DNA of 64,000 nt from Ignavibacteriota bacterium (GTDB lineage Bacteria; Bacteroidota; Ignavibacteria; Ignavibacteriales; Ignavibacteriaceae): NCBI GenBank assembly GCA_013285405.1, contig CP053446.1, positions 1,401,985 to 1,465,984 on the forward strand, written 5' to 3'. How positions within the stretch are numbered: position 1 is the first letter of the stretch; each line of letters opens with the position of its first letter. The position numbers were made by a program, and so were the translations under genes. The notes under the pieces are model-generated. The model was given only the letters and a program-made list of their open reading frames with translations. It did no database searches and had not been told where the DNA came from. Shown piece by piece: positions 46,623-56,786 of the stretch.

Positions 46623-48959
46623 TTAAAAAGTGACTGTCTGTACCATATTTGTTAAAGTAAATGTTTTCTTCAATATCCCCGGCGTATAAGTTCCGCCGGA
46701 GTATAATCCATTTCGAACGGTTCCGCCGTTATAAGTACCCCCGGTGTAAACTCTGTATTGTGCACCCGCAGTTAGCTGCGAATCAGAAAATATTATTGAG
46801 TAATATGTTTTCGATGGTGCAAATGTCAGCAATTCAACACCATTTATGTCTTCAATATGAAATAGAGTTCCTGCCTGAATAATTTGAGTAGTTTTTAAAA
46901 GAACAGAATGTTGTGTGGAAGTATTGCTCGGCGCCTGAGTCAGCATAGAATTTGTCCCTGAAATTACAACGAAGCCACCAGAAATCTTACATTCGCCATT
47001 GAAATCTATCCCAACTTCAAAAGTAAAACCGGAGGCATTAGGACCATGAGCAACGATGACCCCCCCATTAAAATAAATGTCTCCGTTCGCATCAATTGCA
47101 TCGCCCTCAGTTGAACTTACAAAAACATATCCATCGTTTATAATCATCTTGCTGCCATCATTAGTTTCACCACCAAGACCATAAGTTGTGTTCAATCCGT
47201 CATCGCTAGCTTTTACACTAATATCACCGCCGTTAATTATAAGGTTTGGAGTTTCTATCCCTTCGACAGATTGAGTAATATTAATTGTTCCGCCATAAAT
47301 AAAAATAGAATCTTTAGATTTAATTCCATCATCTGCCGAGGAAATGTTAATATCACAATTATAAATTCTGATAGTGCTGTCCGCAGATAATGCTTTTGCT
47401 TCAGCATACTCATCGGGAGATATGTAAATTGGCTGACCGGTTGTTGTAATATGAATTGTGGGAATTGTTGAAGCAGACCCAATGAGCATTTTTGAATCCA
47501 CATCTGTTGCTTTCCCGCCGTCACCCGAATGGTTAATCGTAATTTCTCCATCTAAAATAACAACGTTTCCATCTATGTTAATACAGTGACCTGCGTAAGC
47601 ATCTGGCTCACCCGAAGTATTTGTATATGATGCACCATCACCGCTTGAAGTTATTTCAAGTGTGCCGGAGTTAAAAATAAAATTTCCATCACAGGAGATT
47701 CCTCTTCCGGCTGGACCGCTTGTAGTAATAGTAATATCACTCGAGTTAATAACAACATCAATATCGGCTTTTATTGCTGTACAATATGATGGGTCAAACC
47801 CGGATCCTGATGGCTCAAGAACAACTCCTCCTGTTGTGATAATATTAATTGTACAATTTGAAAGATATATTGTTTGATCGGAAGAAATTCCCTTTGATTG
47901 ATCACCCTCAACAGTAATATTTATGTTGCCGCCGGTTATATTAATTGTGCTATCGGCTTTAATAGCACTTTGATCATCTCCAGTATTCAATATAGAAAGT
48001 GTTCCAGCAGAAATTTCAACAACTGCACTTCCGGCATCAATACCATCTTCATTAGAAGTAATATCAACAGTTCCGCCATTCATAAATACTCCGTCATTCA
48101 CATGAATCCCATCTTTAGCAGTGCTGTTAATAACTATATGGCTTTGATTTATTTCTATATAATTATCGCTGCATAATCCATGTTTGTTTGTGGCTAATCC
48201 ATTTATTTCAAGGTTCCCCGTACCAAAGAAGACAAGTTCTCCTTCGCTGAAAAAAGCACTCTTCTGGTCTTCGCCACTTGGCGGAGATGCATAATTCACT
48301 CCGTCGGTTAATATATTATTTGTTCCGTCTTCAAGATAAACAGTGATTCTCTCGCCCGATTGAATATTTATTGCAGGACCATCATTATTTGTAATCTGAA
48401 CATCACTTAAATGTAGGTTCAGTTTTTCATCAGAATAGATTTTAAACATTCCATCCGAAGCAGCACCTGTCAAAACATAATTGAGATCACTGATTCCCGA
48501 ATTTGCAGTAACGATAACGTCTGCGCCTTCAGCCTGAACCGAAACACCAAGACTTGCAAGAGGATTAAGTATTGATGCCGTTGTGTCGTTATATGTTATG
48601 TAAACGGTTGAATCAGCAACGACAGAAAAGCTGATACTGTCAATTTCGGCAAGCGTAAACTGATTAAGTCCACCAGTTGTTTGAAAATAAGTTACAGTTC
48701 CTGATTCATTAAAGTACACGCTGTCTATTCCGGAAATGAACATACCAACAGTTTGGTTTTGCGCGTGAATCATTAAGTTGTTTTGTACCAACTGCTGACT
48801 TTTCATTAAAAACAAAATCTGTTGGCTGAATGTTAAATTATTAATATCAGAAAGATTGAAAGTTTGAGTTTGTCCGTTTTTATTAACCACATTAAGTTCC
48901 TGTGGAAATAAATTTGAAGAAACAAACACCGAAAGTAAGACAAATAATATTTTTTTCAT
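46623..48959 (-). CDS. Exported carbohydrate-binding beta-helix protein (Cthe_2159-like)
   Basis: A 778-residue protein with a signal peptide. From about residue 150 it has tandem short repeats of the pattern DGI(D/H)...INITGG, as in the Cthe_2159 (DUF4353) family of right-handed beta-helix proteins that bind cellulose or polygalacturonate. Residues 20-45 (NKNGQTQTFNLSDINNLTF) form a small domain shared with the next gene. It lacks the T9SS sorting tail, ending in LKKTFTLTNMVQTVTF. It is translated after the small T9SS-tail gene at a 15-base gap. Confidence 0.8.
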   Translation of the reverse strand: MKKILFVLLSVFVSSNLFPQELNVVNKNGQTQTFNLSDINNLTFSQQILFLMKSQQLVQNNLMIHAQNQTVGMFISGIDSVYFNESGTVTYFQTTGGLNQFTLAEIDSISFSVVADSTVYITYNDTTASILNPLASLGVSVQAEGADVIVTANSGISDLNYVLTGAASDGMFKIYSDEKLNLHLSDVQITNNDGPAINIQSGERITVYLEDGTNNILTDGVNYASPPSGEDQKSAFFSEGELVFFGTGNLEINGLATNKHGLCSDNYIEINQSHIVINSTAKDGIHVNDGVFMNGGTVDITSNEDGIDAGSAVVEISAGTLSILNTGDDQSAIKADSTINITGGNINITVEGDQSKGISSDQTIYLSNCTINIITTGGVVLEPSGSGFDPSYCTAIKADIDVVINSSDITITTSGPAGRGISCDGNFIFNSGTLEITSSGDGASYTNTSGEPDAYAGHCINIDGNVVILDGEITINHSGDGGKATDVDSKMLIGSASTIPTIHITTTGQPIYISPDEYAEAKALSADSTIRIYNCDINISSADDGIKSKDSIFIYGGTINITQSVEGIETPNLIINGGDISVKASDDGLNTTYGLGGETNDGSKMIINDGYVFVSSTEGDAIDANGDIYFNGGVIVAHGPNASGFTFEVGIDFNGECKISGGFVVISGTNSMLTQAPSNTSTQHSVLLKTTQIIQAGTLFHIEDINGVELLTFAPSKTYYSIIFSDSQLTAGAQYRVYTGGTYNGGTVRNGLYSGGTYTPGILKKTFTLTNMVQTVTF

Positions 48960-48974
48960 TTTCTAAACCTCCCC

Positions 48975-49424
48975 TTACTTTAATAAAATCATTTGTTTGG
49001 AAACTATCTGTTTATCAGCACTGACAGTATAAATATAAACACCACTGCCCACGATCATATTCTTTTCATTTTTTCCATTCCAGGTTACATGATATTCGCC
49101 TTCTGCCTGAGTTTCATTGAGCAATTCTTTAACAAGCTGACCATTAATATCATAAATGCGCAATATAACGTTCGATGTGTTCGGTATTTGATATGTAATT
49201 GTTGTTGAAGGGTTAAAAGGATTTGGATAATTCTGGAAAACTTTAAAAGATTCCAGCAATTGTTTAACATCTTTAATGCTTGTAACATTATCAAATTCGA
49301 GTCTTTGAATATCATCAACAGCAATGGTCACTGTACTCCCATCTTTCAGATTTATATTCAAATCATAGTCTTGACTATAAACGAATACACCAAAAAGAAG
49401 AATTAGAAGGGTTAGTTTTTTCAT
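48975..49424 (-). CDS. Small exported protein consisting mainly of a T9SS sorting domain
   Basis: A 149-residue protein with a signal peptide, about 30 residues of the LKDGSTVTIAVDDIQRLEF type, and then directly a type IX sorting domain (FQNYPNPFNPSTTITY ... SKQMILLK). The N-terminal module resembles that of the following 778-residue protein. With almost no passenger domain, it may be the surface anchor or a partner of its neighbour, by inference. It starts the two-gene unit. Confidence 0.8.
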   Translation of the reverse strand: MKKLTLLILLFGVFVYSQDYDLNINLKDGSTVTIAVDDIQRLEFDNVTSIKDVKQLLESFKVFQNYPNPFNPSTTITYQIPNTSNVILRIYDINGQLVKELLNETQAEGEYHVTWNGKNEKNMIVGSGVYIYTVSADKQIVSKQMILLK

Positions 49425-49942
49425 TAATGAGCTCCCTTTATGTTATTTAAATTAATCTTGTTGTAATCAAGAAATAATTCTTAGAATACTATTCAAATGA
49501 ATCCGTAAGTGTGTCTAAAAATTCAATTAACAGTAATTTCGAATCAGAAAAGCAAATCAACATAACTCAAGCTGTTGAGCCAAACTTTACGAAAGCAAAG
49601 TTATAAAGATTTACTTAGGCTAACAAATAAATCTGGGAAAAAATGAAAATTGATTTAAGATTAACTTACGAATACGATAGTTGGTGGTCAGAAAATATTT
49701 TTATCAGAAAATATCTTTTCTTCCAAAATCAATACTCGGATTTTATCTAAAAAACAATACAAAGTTTGGACTGCAGAATATTTCTTTGAAGAAACATCAA
49801 TTTCCAAATGGCTTATTGATAATAACCTTTCCGATTATATCCCTTGATTTTATTACGAAATAACTTTCATTTTTTAGAAAATTTTGTTATCTACAAAAAT
49901 GAATGGAGTGTGTTGACAACTAAATCCAAAAAACAACGAATA
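49425..49942. other. Gene-free stretch before the sucrose operon
   Basis: A 518-base gap between divergent units. Around 49640-49856 short in-frame segments look protein-like (WWSENIFIRKYLFF, then YKVWTAEYFFEETSIS in another frame), which may be the remains of a small gene, but I cannot name it. The rest probably holds promoters. Confidence 0.4.
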
Positions 49943-50833
49943 ATGAAAAAAATAACAGCCTTTGGCGAAATATTATTTGATATTTACCCTGATTCAAAAA
50001 ATCTTGGTGGAGCTCCGCTAAATTTTATATATCATATTAATAAACTTGTGGGATCCGGAAAAATTATTAGTCGTGTTGGCAGTGATATTTTGGGTCGTGA
50101 AGCAATTGACTTTTTAAAGTCGAATGGCGTTAGTGCTGATACAATTCAGACCGATTCAAATCAACTTACGGGAACAGCAACCGTTGTAATTAATAAAAAT
50201 GGAGTGCCATCATTCACAATCGAAGAGAATCGAGCTTTCGATTTTATTTCTGTTGATGAGGAGGCAATTAATAATGTTGAAGATGAAACGGAGTGTTTGT
50301 ATTTCGGAACTCTTGCACAACGGAGCAAAGTTAGCAGAAACACGCTTCTAACACTTTTAAACAGAGACATAAGATACTTTTACGATGTAAACATCCGACA
50401 GAAATTTTATTCCCAAAAAATTCTTGCTGAGTCATTGGATGCAGCAAATGCGGTAAAGCTTAATCTGGACGAATTAAAATTATTAAATAAAATTTTTCTG
50501 CAAAAAGACTTTGATCTTTTAACATCATCAAAAATTCTGATGCAAAAATTCAACATTGATCTTCTTGCAGTTACGAAAGGTGAAGATGGTTCTGTCCTGT
50601 TAGATGGTAAAAAAACAGACGAGCATAAAACCAAAGTGCAGAATGTAATAGATACTGTTGGGGCTGGAGATGCTTTCGCCTCAATCTTCTGTATCGGTTA
50701 TTTAAATAACTGGGAGCTAAAAAAAATTAATAGACTTGCAAATGAATTTGCTGCCGAGATTTGTCAGATAAACGGCGCTCTTCCCAAAGACGATAAAATT
50801 TATGAGAAGTACGGAAAAGAAATAATGAAATGA
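49943..50833 (+). CDS. PfkB-family sugar kinase, probable fructokinase
   Basis: A 296-residue ribokinase-type kinase. It starts MKKITAFGEILFDIYP at the ATG at 49943; the longer frame from 49844 adds an unconvincing extension. The catalytic motif is DTVGAGDAFASIF near residue 240 and the N-terminal GG substrate site is NLGGAPLNF. Placed upstream of sucrose-phosphate synthase with an ATGA overlap, it most likely phosphorylates fructose from sucrose turnover. Sugar specificity is an inference from context. Confidence 0.85.
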   Translation: MKKITAFGEILFDIYPDSKNLGGAPLNFIYHINKLVGSGKIISRVGSDILGREAIDFLKSNGVSADTIQTDSNQLTGTATVVINKNGVPSFTIEENRAFDFISVDEEAINNVEDETECLYFGTLAQRSKVSRNTLLTLLNRDIRYFYDVNIRQKFYSQKILAESLDAANAVKLNLDELKLLNKIFLQKDFDLLTSSKILMQKFNIDLLAVTKGEDGSVLLDGKKTDEHKTKVQNVIDTVGAGDAFASIFCIGYLNNWELKKINRLANEFAAEICQINGALPKDDKIYEKYGKEIMK

Positions 50834-53022
50834 ACAATCACCCAAATTATAAAGGACTTTATATCCAGCTTTACAGTATTCACGGACTAATCCGCGGACA
50901 CAACCCCGAGCTTGGACGCAATGCAGATACAGGTGGACAGACGAAATATGTAATTGAACTTGGTCAGGCACTTAGTGAATATCCGGGTGTTGATAAAGTT
51001 GAGTTGATTACAAGGTGGATTAGAGATAAAAATTATTCAGAAGATTATTCTATACCCGAAGAAAAAATTAATGATAAGTTTAGCATAATAAGATTACGCT
51101 GCGGCGGCGGGAAATATATACGGAAAGAGTTGCTGTGGAATCATCTGGAAGAATTTGTTGATAAAAGTATCAAACATATTAAATCCCGCAAAAGACTTCC
51201 TGACATTATTCACGGTCACTATGCTGATGCCGGATATGTTTGTACGGAGCTCACACAGTTTTTTGGAATCCCGTTTGTACATACCGGACATTCTCTTGGC
51301 AGAGATAAGCTAAGAAGATTGTTAAACGAAGGAATGACCCGGGACGAAATTGAGAAGAGATATAAAATTTCTCACAGAATTGAAGTTGAAGAAAATATCA
51401 TTCATCTGGCAAACCTGATAATAACGAGCACTAACCAGGAAATAAAGAGTCAGTATGGTGATTATATGAATTCATCACCAGAGAAATTCAAAGTAATTCC
51501 GCCGGGTTTTGACATAGAAAGATTCTATCCCTACAATCAGCGCATACCTCTTGATAAAGAAACAGAAGAATTAATCAGAGCAATCAGTTCGAAGCTGCTC
51601 AGATTTTTCGTTCATATTGATAAACCCCTGATACTTACAGTATGCAGACCTGACAAAAGAAAAAATATTTCAGGACTAATTACTGCTTATGGTAAGGATA
51701 AAAACCTTCGGGAAAAAGCTAACCTTGCAATATTTGCCGGCATACGAACAGATATTCAAGCAATGCCGGATAATGAAAGAGAAGTGCTTACTGAAATACT
51801 TTTGCTGATGGACAAATACAATCTTTACGGAAGGATGGCAATTCCTAAACGTCACGACACACAAAATGAAGTGCCGGAATTGTATAGAATTGCTGCTGAT
51901 ACAAAAGGTGTTTTTGTTAATGCTGCGTTAACAGAGCCTTTCGGATTAACTTTAATTGAAGCTGCTGCGTGTGGTGTGCCGGTTATTGCAACTGACGATG
52001 GTGGTCCGAAAGACATTATTAAAAACTGTCAGAACGGTTTGCTTGTTGATGTAACCGATGCGGAGAATATTTCTGATGCGATTAACAAAATTATCGATGA
52101 TCAGAATCTGTGGGAGAAATTTTCTGAAAGCGGAATAAAAAACGTAAGAAAATATTATACATGGGAAGCACATGTTAAAAAGTATATTGATGAAATATTG
52201 CTGATTGCAGGAACGAGAAAAGACGAAGAAAAAGTTTTTTCTCCTCTTGGCAGAAAATTGCTTGATGCAGAAAAATTAATTGTGTCGGATATTGACCACA
52301 CACTGCTTGGCGACGAGGACGCGTTAAAAGAATTTATTAGAGTTTTAAAGAAAACCGATTCAAAAGTTGGTTTTGCAGTTGCAACCGGTAGAACCGTTGA
52401 GTCTGCATTTACAGTGTTGAAGGAGAATGAAGTTCCTTTTCCTGATATAATCATTTCATCAGTTGGAGCTGAAATTTATTATAACTACCACGACAAGCTG
52501 ATTTATTCGGCAGGATGGGATGCACACATCAGTCATTTGTGGCACAGGGGGAAAATAAAAAACATACTTGATAAATTTAATTTTCTTCAGTATCAGGAAG
52601 AAAGTACACAAAGGAAATTTAAAATCAGTTACTACACTTCGGATGTTCAGGCAAATATTGAAAAAGTTAAATCCAAATTGATAAAAAATAAAATAAAAGC
52701 GAAAGTAGTTTTTAGTCATGGGCAGTATCTTGATATTCTGCCATACCGCGCATCGAAGGGAAAAGCAATAAGATATCTTTCATACAGATGGAATATTCCA
52801 TACGAAAATATTTTAGTAGCCGGTGATTCCGGGAATGACCTGGAGATGCTTAAAGGAGATTTACTTGCCGTTGTTGTTGCAAATCATAGTAGTGAGCTTG
52901 AGCCGCTTAAAGGTCTGAATAGAATTTACTTTGCAAAAAGAAATTACGCTGGCGGAATTATTGAAGGAATTAAACACTATAATTTTTTAGGAAAAAATAA
53001 TGAGGTAACTGTTGAGTACTAA
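50830..53022 (+). CDS. Sucrose-phosphate synthase with C-terminal HAD phosphatase domain
   Basis: A 730-residue fusion. Residues 1-470 are a GT4 glycosyltransferase of the sucrose-phosphate synthase type: NADTGGQTKYVIELG near the start, GHSLGRDK, and the nucleotide-sugar site TEPFGLTLIEAAACG. Residues from about 480 are a HAD domain with SDIDHTLLGD, VATGR and GDSGNDLEML motifs, matching sucrose-phosphate phosphatase. Together they would make sucrose from UDP- or ADP-glucose and fructose-6-phosphate. The start overlaps the kinase stop, and the stop overlaps the next gene. Confidence 0.92.
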   Translation: MNNHPNYKGLYIQLYSIHGLIRGHNPELGRNADTGGQTKYVIELGQALSEYPGVDKVELITRWIRDKNYSEDYSIPEEKINDKFSIIRLRCGGGKYIRKELLWNHLEEFVDKSIKHIKSRKRLPDIIHGHYADAGYVCTELTQFFGIPFVHTGHSLGRDKLRRLLNEGMTRDEIEKRYKISHRIEVEENIIHLANLIITSTNQEIKSQYGDYMNSSPEKFKVIPPGFDIERFYPYNQRIPLDKETEELIRAISSKLLRFFVHIDKPLILTVCRPDKRKNISGLITAYGKDKNLREKANLAIFAGIRTDIQAMPDNEREVLTEILLLMDKYNLYGRMAIPKRHDTQNEVPELYRIAADTKGVFVNAALTEPFGLTLIEAAACGVPVIATDDGGPKDIIKNCQNGLLVDVTDAENISDAINKIIDDQNLWEKFSESGIKNVRKYYTWEAHVKKYIDEILLIAGTRKDEEKVFSPLGRKLLDAEKLIVSDIDHTLLGDEDALKEFIRVLKKTDSKVGFAVATGRTVESAFTVLKENEVPFPDIIISSVGAEIYYNYHDKLIYSAGWDAHISHLWHRGKIKNILDKFNFLQYQEESTQRKFKISYYTSDVQANIEKVKSKLIKNKIKAKVVFSHGQYLDILPYRASKGKAIRYLSYRWNIPYENILVAGDSGNDLEMLKGDLLAVVVANHSSELEPLKGLNRIYFAKRNYAGGIIEGIKHYNFLGKNNEVTVEY

Positions 53023-55447
53023 ACTTGAAGAGATATACACCGGTCAATTTAAAGGAAAGAAAAAAACTTTTTTCAGCTATCTGCATAATGTGTGTAATAC
53101 AAAGAAGAAATTATTGGTTAAAGGTGAATTGCTCGAAATTCATCAAAAGATGAAAAATAAATCCAAAGCAAATCACCTGACTGAAAATAAATCCAGGAAC
53201 ACAAACTTCGATGAGTTGGAAAATATCATAAATACATTTACCGAATCGCTTGTGCTTGATTCATCTGTTTATATTGAAGTAAGAGATGCTATTGGAAAAC
53301 CGGAGTATTATTATTTTAACACCGAAAGTTTCAGTGGTCGGAAAATATCTGCGCTAAACTTTTTACAGGCAAAAGAAAAATTAAGATTTCCCTCGGCGAA
53401 TAATGATATACTCACGTTGAACTTTCAGACATTCTATGAAAAGTATATGAAAGTAAAAGAACCGAAAAGCATCGGTAAAGGCGTTGAATATCTTAACCGT
53501 TATTTATCAAGTAATATGTTCAGCAATCCATATAAAATGCTTGGCAATGCTTTGTTCAATTTTCTTTTCGTTCACAAGTATGATTCACAGCAATTGATTG
53601 TCAATGACAGAATTGATCAACTTGGCAAACTCAGATTTGCGATTGATAAAGCAATAAATTTTCTTAAGAGACAAGATTCAGAAAGACCATTTTCAGAAAT
53701 AAAGCATGAACTCCAGCAGATTGGTTTTGAACCGGGGCTTGGTAACACAGCCGGAAGAATTTTGGATATGCTTCAACAGCTTGATTCACTTTTAACCAAT
53801 CCCGATCATATTTCGCTTAAGGAATTTTTATCCCGAATACCAATGATCTATAACATTGCCGTAATTTCTCCGCACGGATATTTTGGACAAGACAATGTGC
53901 TTGGTAAACCTGATACGGGCGGACAGATAGTTTATATTCTTGACCAGGTAAAAGCACTTGAAAAAGAAATTTCACATTCACTTGAAATTGCAGGATTAGA
54001 AGCAAAGCACAAAATTATTATTCTCACTCGTTTAATTCCTAATGCCGGTAATACAAGTTGTAACCAGCGGCTTGAAAAAGTTAATGATACTAAAAATGTC
54101 TGGATACTTCGGGTTCCTTTCAGAGAACATAATAAGAATATTACAGATAACTGGATTTCGCGATTCGAAATATGGCCATTCCTCGAAGAGTTTACGGAAG
54201 ATTCTTATAAAGAATTACTTGTTGAGTTTGGAGCTAAACCAGATCTTGTAATCGGAAACTATTCTGATGGTAACCTTGTTGCAACTATCCTCTCCAAAAA
54301 ATTTGGTGTTACTCAATGCAATGTTGCACATGCACTCGAGAAAAGTAAATATTTATTCAGTTCACTTTTCTGGGATGAAATGGAAAATCAGTATCACTTT
54401 TCAATTCAGTACACTGCCGACCTTCTTGCTATGAATTCTGCTGACTTTATTATTACATCGACTTACCAGGAAATTGCAGGAACTGAAGATGGAATCGGGC
54501 AGTACGAATCTTACATTAATTTTACAATGCCAAATCTTTACAGAGTTACAGGCGGAATAGATATCTATCATCCGAAGTTTAACATTCTTCCGCCTGGCGT
54601 GAACTTCGACATTTTTTTTCCACACTACAAAAAAGAAAACAGGATTAGTGAAATAACGGAAGAAGTAGAAAATCTTTTCTTCAAAGACAAAGGGGATTTT
54701 GTTATAGGTAAACTAAAAAATCCAAAACTTCCTCCTATCTTTTCTATTGCAAGATTAGATAAGATAAAAAATCTTACATCACTGGTTAAATGGTACGGAG
54801 AAAGTGCGGAGCTTCAATCACAGACGAATCTTATTATTGTTGCCGGAAAAATAAAGCAGGAAGATTCATCAGATGCCGAAGAGAAAGAACAGATACTCCT
54901 GATGCATAAATACATAGATCAATATAAACTGAATGATCATATCCGATGGCTGCGAGGTGATCCCGATAGAAGAAGATTACCCGAATACTACAGAGTTATT
55001 GCCGATAAAAAAGGGATTTTCATTCAGCCAGCTCTTTTTGAAGGATTTGGTTTGACAGTAATCGAAGCGATGCGTTCGGGACTTCCGACTTTTGCTACGA
55101 AGTATGGCGGACCACTTGAAATAATAGAAGACGAAATCTCCGGCTTTCATATTGATCCGATTGATGGAAAAGGAACAACAGAAATGTTAATAAAGTTTTT
55201 CAGAGATTGTGAAGGGAATCAGGCTTATTATGAAAAAATTTCCCGTAGAGCAATAGAACGTGTTGAAAACACTTACAACTGGTCATTGTATTCTAAAAAT
55301 TTTTTATCACTTGCAAAGATTTATGGCTTCTGGAAATATATTTCGAATCTTGAGATGACAGAACTTCACGCATATCTTGATTTGCTTTATCACATGCTTT
55401 ACAAACCGAGAGCAAAAGCAATGCTTGAATTACACAAAGCGAAATAG
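53012..55447 (+). CDS. Sucrose synthase
   Basis: An 811-residue enzyme of full plant/cyanobacterial length. The N-terminal 270 residues fit the regulatory region; the GT-B core begins IYNIAVISPHGYFGQ, followed by GKPDTGGQIVYILDQ, and the donor site is QPALFEGFGLTVIEAMRSG. It reversibly splits sucrose with UDP or ADP to give NDP-glucose and fructose. The start is TTG at 53012, overlapping the synthase stop, so coupling is likely. It closes the operon. Confidence 0.93.
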   Translation: MSTKLEEIYTGQFKGKKKTFFSYLHNVCNTKKKLLVKGELLEIHQKMKNKSKANHLTENKSRNTNFDELENIINTFTESLVLDSSVYIEVRDAIGKPEYYYFNTESFSGRKISALNFLQAKEKLRFPSANNDILTLNFQTFYEKYMKVKEPKSIGKGVEYLNRYLSSNMFSNPYKMLGNALFNFLFVHKYDSQQLIVNDRIDQLGKLRFAIDKAINFLKRQDSERPFSEIKHELQQIGFEPGLGNTAGRILDMLQQLDSLLTNPDHISLKEFLSRIPMIYNIAVISPHGYFGQDNVLGKPDTGGQIVYILDQVKALEKEISHSLEIAGLEAKHKIIILTRLIPNAGNTSCNQRLEKVNDTKNVWILRVPFREHNKNITDNWISRFEIWPFLEEFTEDSYKELLVEFGAKPDLVIGNYSDGNLVATILSKKFGVTQCNVAHALEKSKYLFSSLFWDEMENQYHFSIQYTADLLAMNSADFIITSTYQEIAGTEDGIGQYESYINFTMPNLYRVTGGIDIYHPKFNILPPGVNFDIFFPHYKKENRISEITEEVENLFFKDKGDFVIGKLKNPKLPPIFSIARLDKIKNLTSLVKWYGESAELQSQTNLIIVAGKIKQEDSSDAEEKEQILLMHKYIDQYKLNDHIRWLRGDPDRRRLPEYYRVIADKKGIFIQPALFEGFGLTVIEAMRSGLPTFATKYGGPLEIIEDEISGFHIDPIDGKGTTEMLIKFFRDCEGNQAYYEKISRRAIERVENTYNWSLYSKNFLSLAKIYGFWKYISNLEMTELHAYLDLLYHMLYKPRAKAMLELHKAK

Positions 55448-55627
55448 CAGTTATTTTATTTTACTTTTAAACTCCGTTATTAAGCATTCGGAATTACTCT
55501 TTCCTCTTAAAAATGTAAATTAAAAAAACAATGATTGCTAATTACTGTTATCTCAAGTCAGATAACATTGTACTCAGGTAGTTACTTATCCTAACGTTTC
55601 GGTGTGAACATAAATTCAGTTTATTCT

Positions 55628-56497
55628 TCACTTATTTTCCCCGATAACCATTTTATAAGCCATTGTTGCATCCGGAAATGGAGTTAAGGTTTCCAATAAA
55701 ATATTGTAAGTTCCTTTTTCAGTTAGTTCATCAGCAACTTTTTTAATTAATGCTAAAGTTGCTTTCATCAAGCCTGAACCGAGACTTACTCGGGCAACAC
55801 CCAATTCCTGTAATTCTTTAGTGGACGGAGTTACTCCCATCCCGATTGTAGGATTTGCAAGAATATTAATCGGTGAATTAATTTCTTTTATCAATGTTGA
55901 AATTGTTTCTTTATCCGATACCGGCTGAACAAATATACAGTCGGCTCCAGCTTCGCGGTATTTATTTCCACGCTTTATTGATTCAGATAATTTTTCCTGA
56001 TGCGAACCGGACGTAGTATAAAACGAATCGGTTCTTGCATTAATTACTAAATGGAAACCCAGTGAATCTGATAATGCACGAATAGCAGATATTCTTTCAC
56101 AAAATTCTATCTCATCAATCAACATTGGATTTAAATCAATACTATCTTCAATGTTTATTCCGACAATTCCTGTTGCAATTATTTTTTTAACAGAATCAAT
56201 TATTTCATTTAAATTATTTCCATACCCTGCTTCAATATCCACAGTCACCGGTGCTTTTACAGCTTTTACGATTCCGGTTATGACTTGAATCATTTCTGAG
56301 GGTTGAATTATCTGGCAGTCGGGATAACCTAAAGAAGCAGCTATTCCCATACTTGTTGTTGCGATTGCTTTATAACCACTTGCTTCAATTAATTTGGAAC
56401 TTCCGATATCCCACGAATTCAACAAAACAAGAATTTCTTTATCGTGATGATATTTCAGGAATAGTTCGGCTTTTTCTTTTTGAATGCTTGAAACCAT
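55628..56497 (-). CDS. Isocitrate lyase/PEP mutase-family enzyme
   Basis: A 289-residue TIM-barrel protein. Motifs are YKAIATTSMGIAASLGYPD, VTVDIEAGYG and VINARTDSFY, as in the PEP mutase/2-methylisocitrate lyase superfamily. The KKCGH catalytic motif of isocitrate lyase itself is absent, so it is more like the oxaloacetate-lyase or C-C-lyase branch. Substrate unknown. It converges with the sucrose operon. Confidence 0.82.
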   Translation of the reverse strand: MVSSIQKEKAELFLKYHHDKEILVLLNSWDIGSSKLIEASGYKAIATTSMGIAASLGYPDCQIIQPSEMIQVITGIVKAVKAPVTVDIEAGYGNNLNEIIDSVKKIIATGIVGINIEDSIDLNPMLIDEIEFCERISAIRALSDSLGFHLVINARTDSFYTTSGSHQEKLSESIKRGNKYREAGADCIFVQPVSDKETISTLIKEINSPINILANPTIGMGVTPSTKELQELGVARVSLGSGLMKATLALIKKVADELTEKGTYNILLETLTPFPDATMAYKMVIGENK

Positions 56498-56630
56498 AAT
56501 TTAGTCCTATTATTAATGTAAATGCGTTTGACATCTCATTGAACATAATACTAAGTTTAAACTATTAATTATACTGCAAAATAATTTCTTTAATTTTCAA
56601 TTTTGTATTTCATCACAATCTTCCAAGCTG

Positions 56631-56665
56631 TCATTGCGACCAGCTAACTGATGGTGAAGCAATCT
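56631..56665. repeat. Dispersed repeat TCATTGCG...GAAGCAATCT, copy 3
   Basis: Reads TCATTGCGAC to GAAGCAATCT in the gap between the PEP mutase-like and TauE genes. It shares both ends with the copies at 36484 and 37242. Confidence 0.65.
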
Positions 56666-56786
56666 TTTATTTTTTTGAAAATTTTTAAGATTCAGGACTT
56701 AGTTAACTAAAGTTGAGATTGTTGGATTGATAATGTCTGGCGTGCAAGTATTTCGCTTTAAAATGTTTTTTCTATTTTTTCCTGTC

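Noticed and set aside
49681..49863. 60-residue frame before the sucrose operon
   Set aside because: No family, no ribosome site, and protein-like stretches nearby lie in different frames; at best a remnant.
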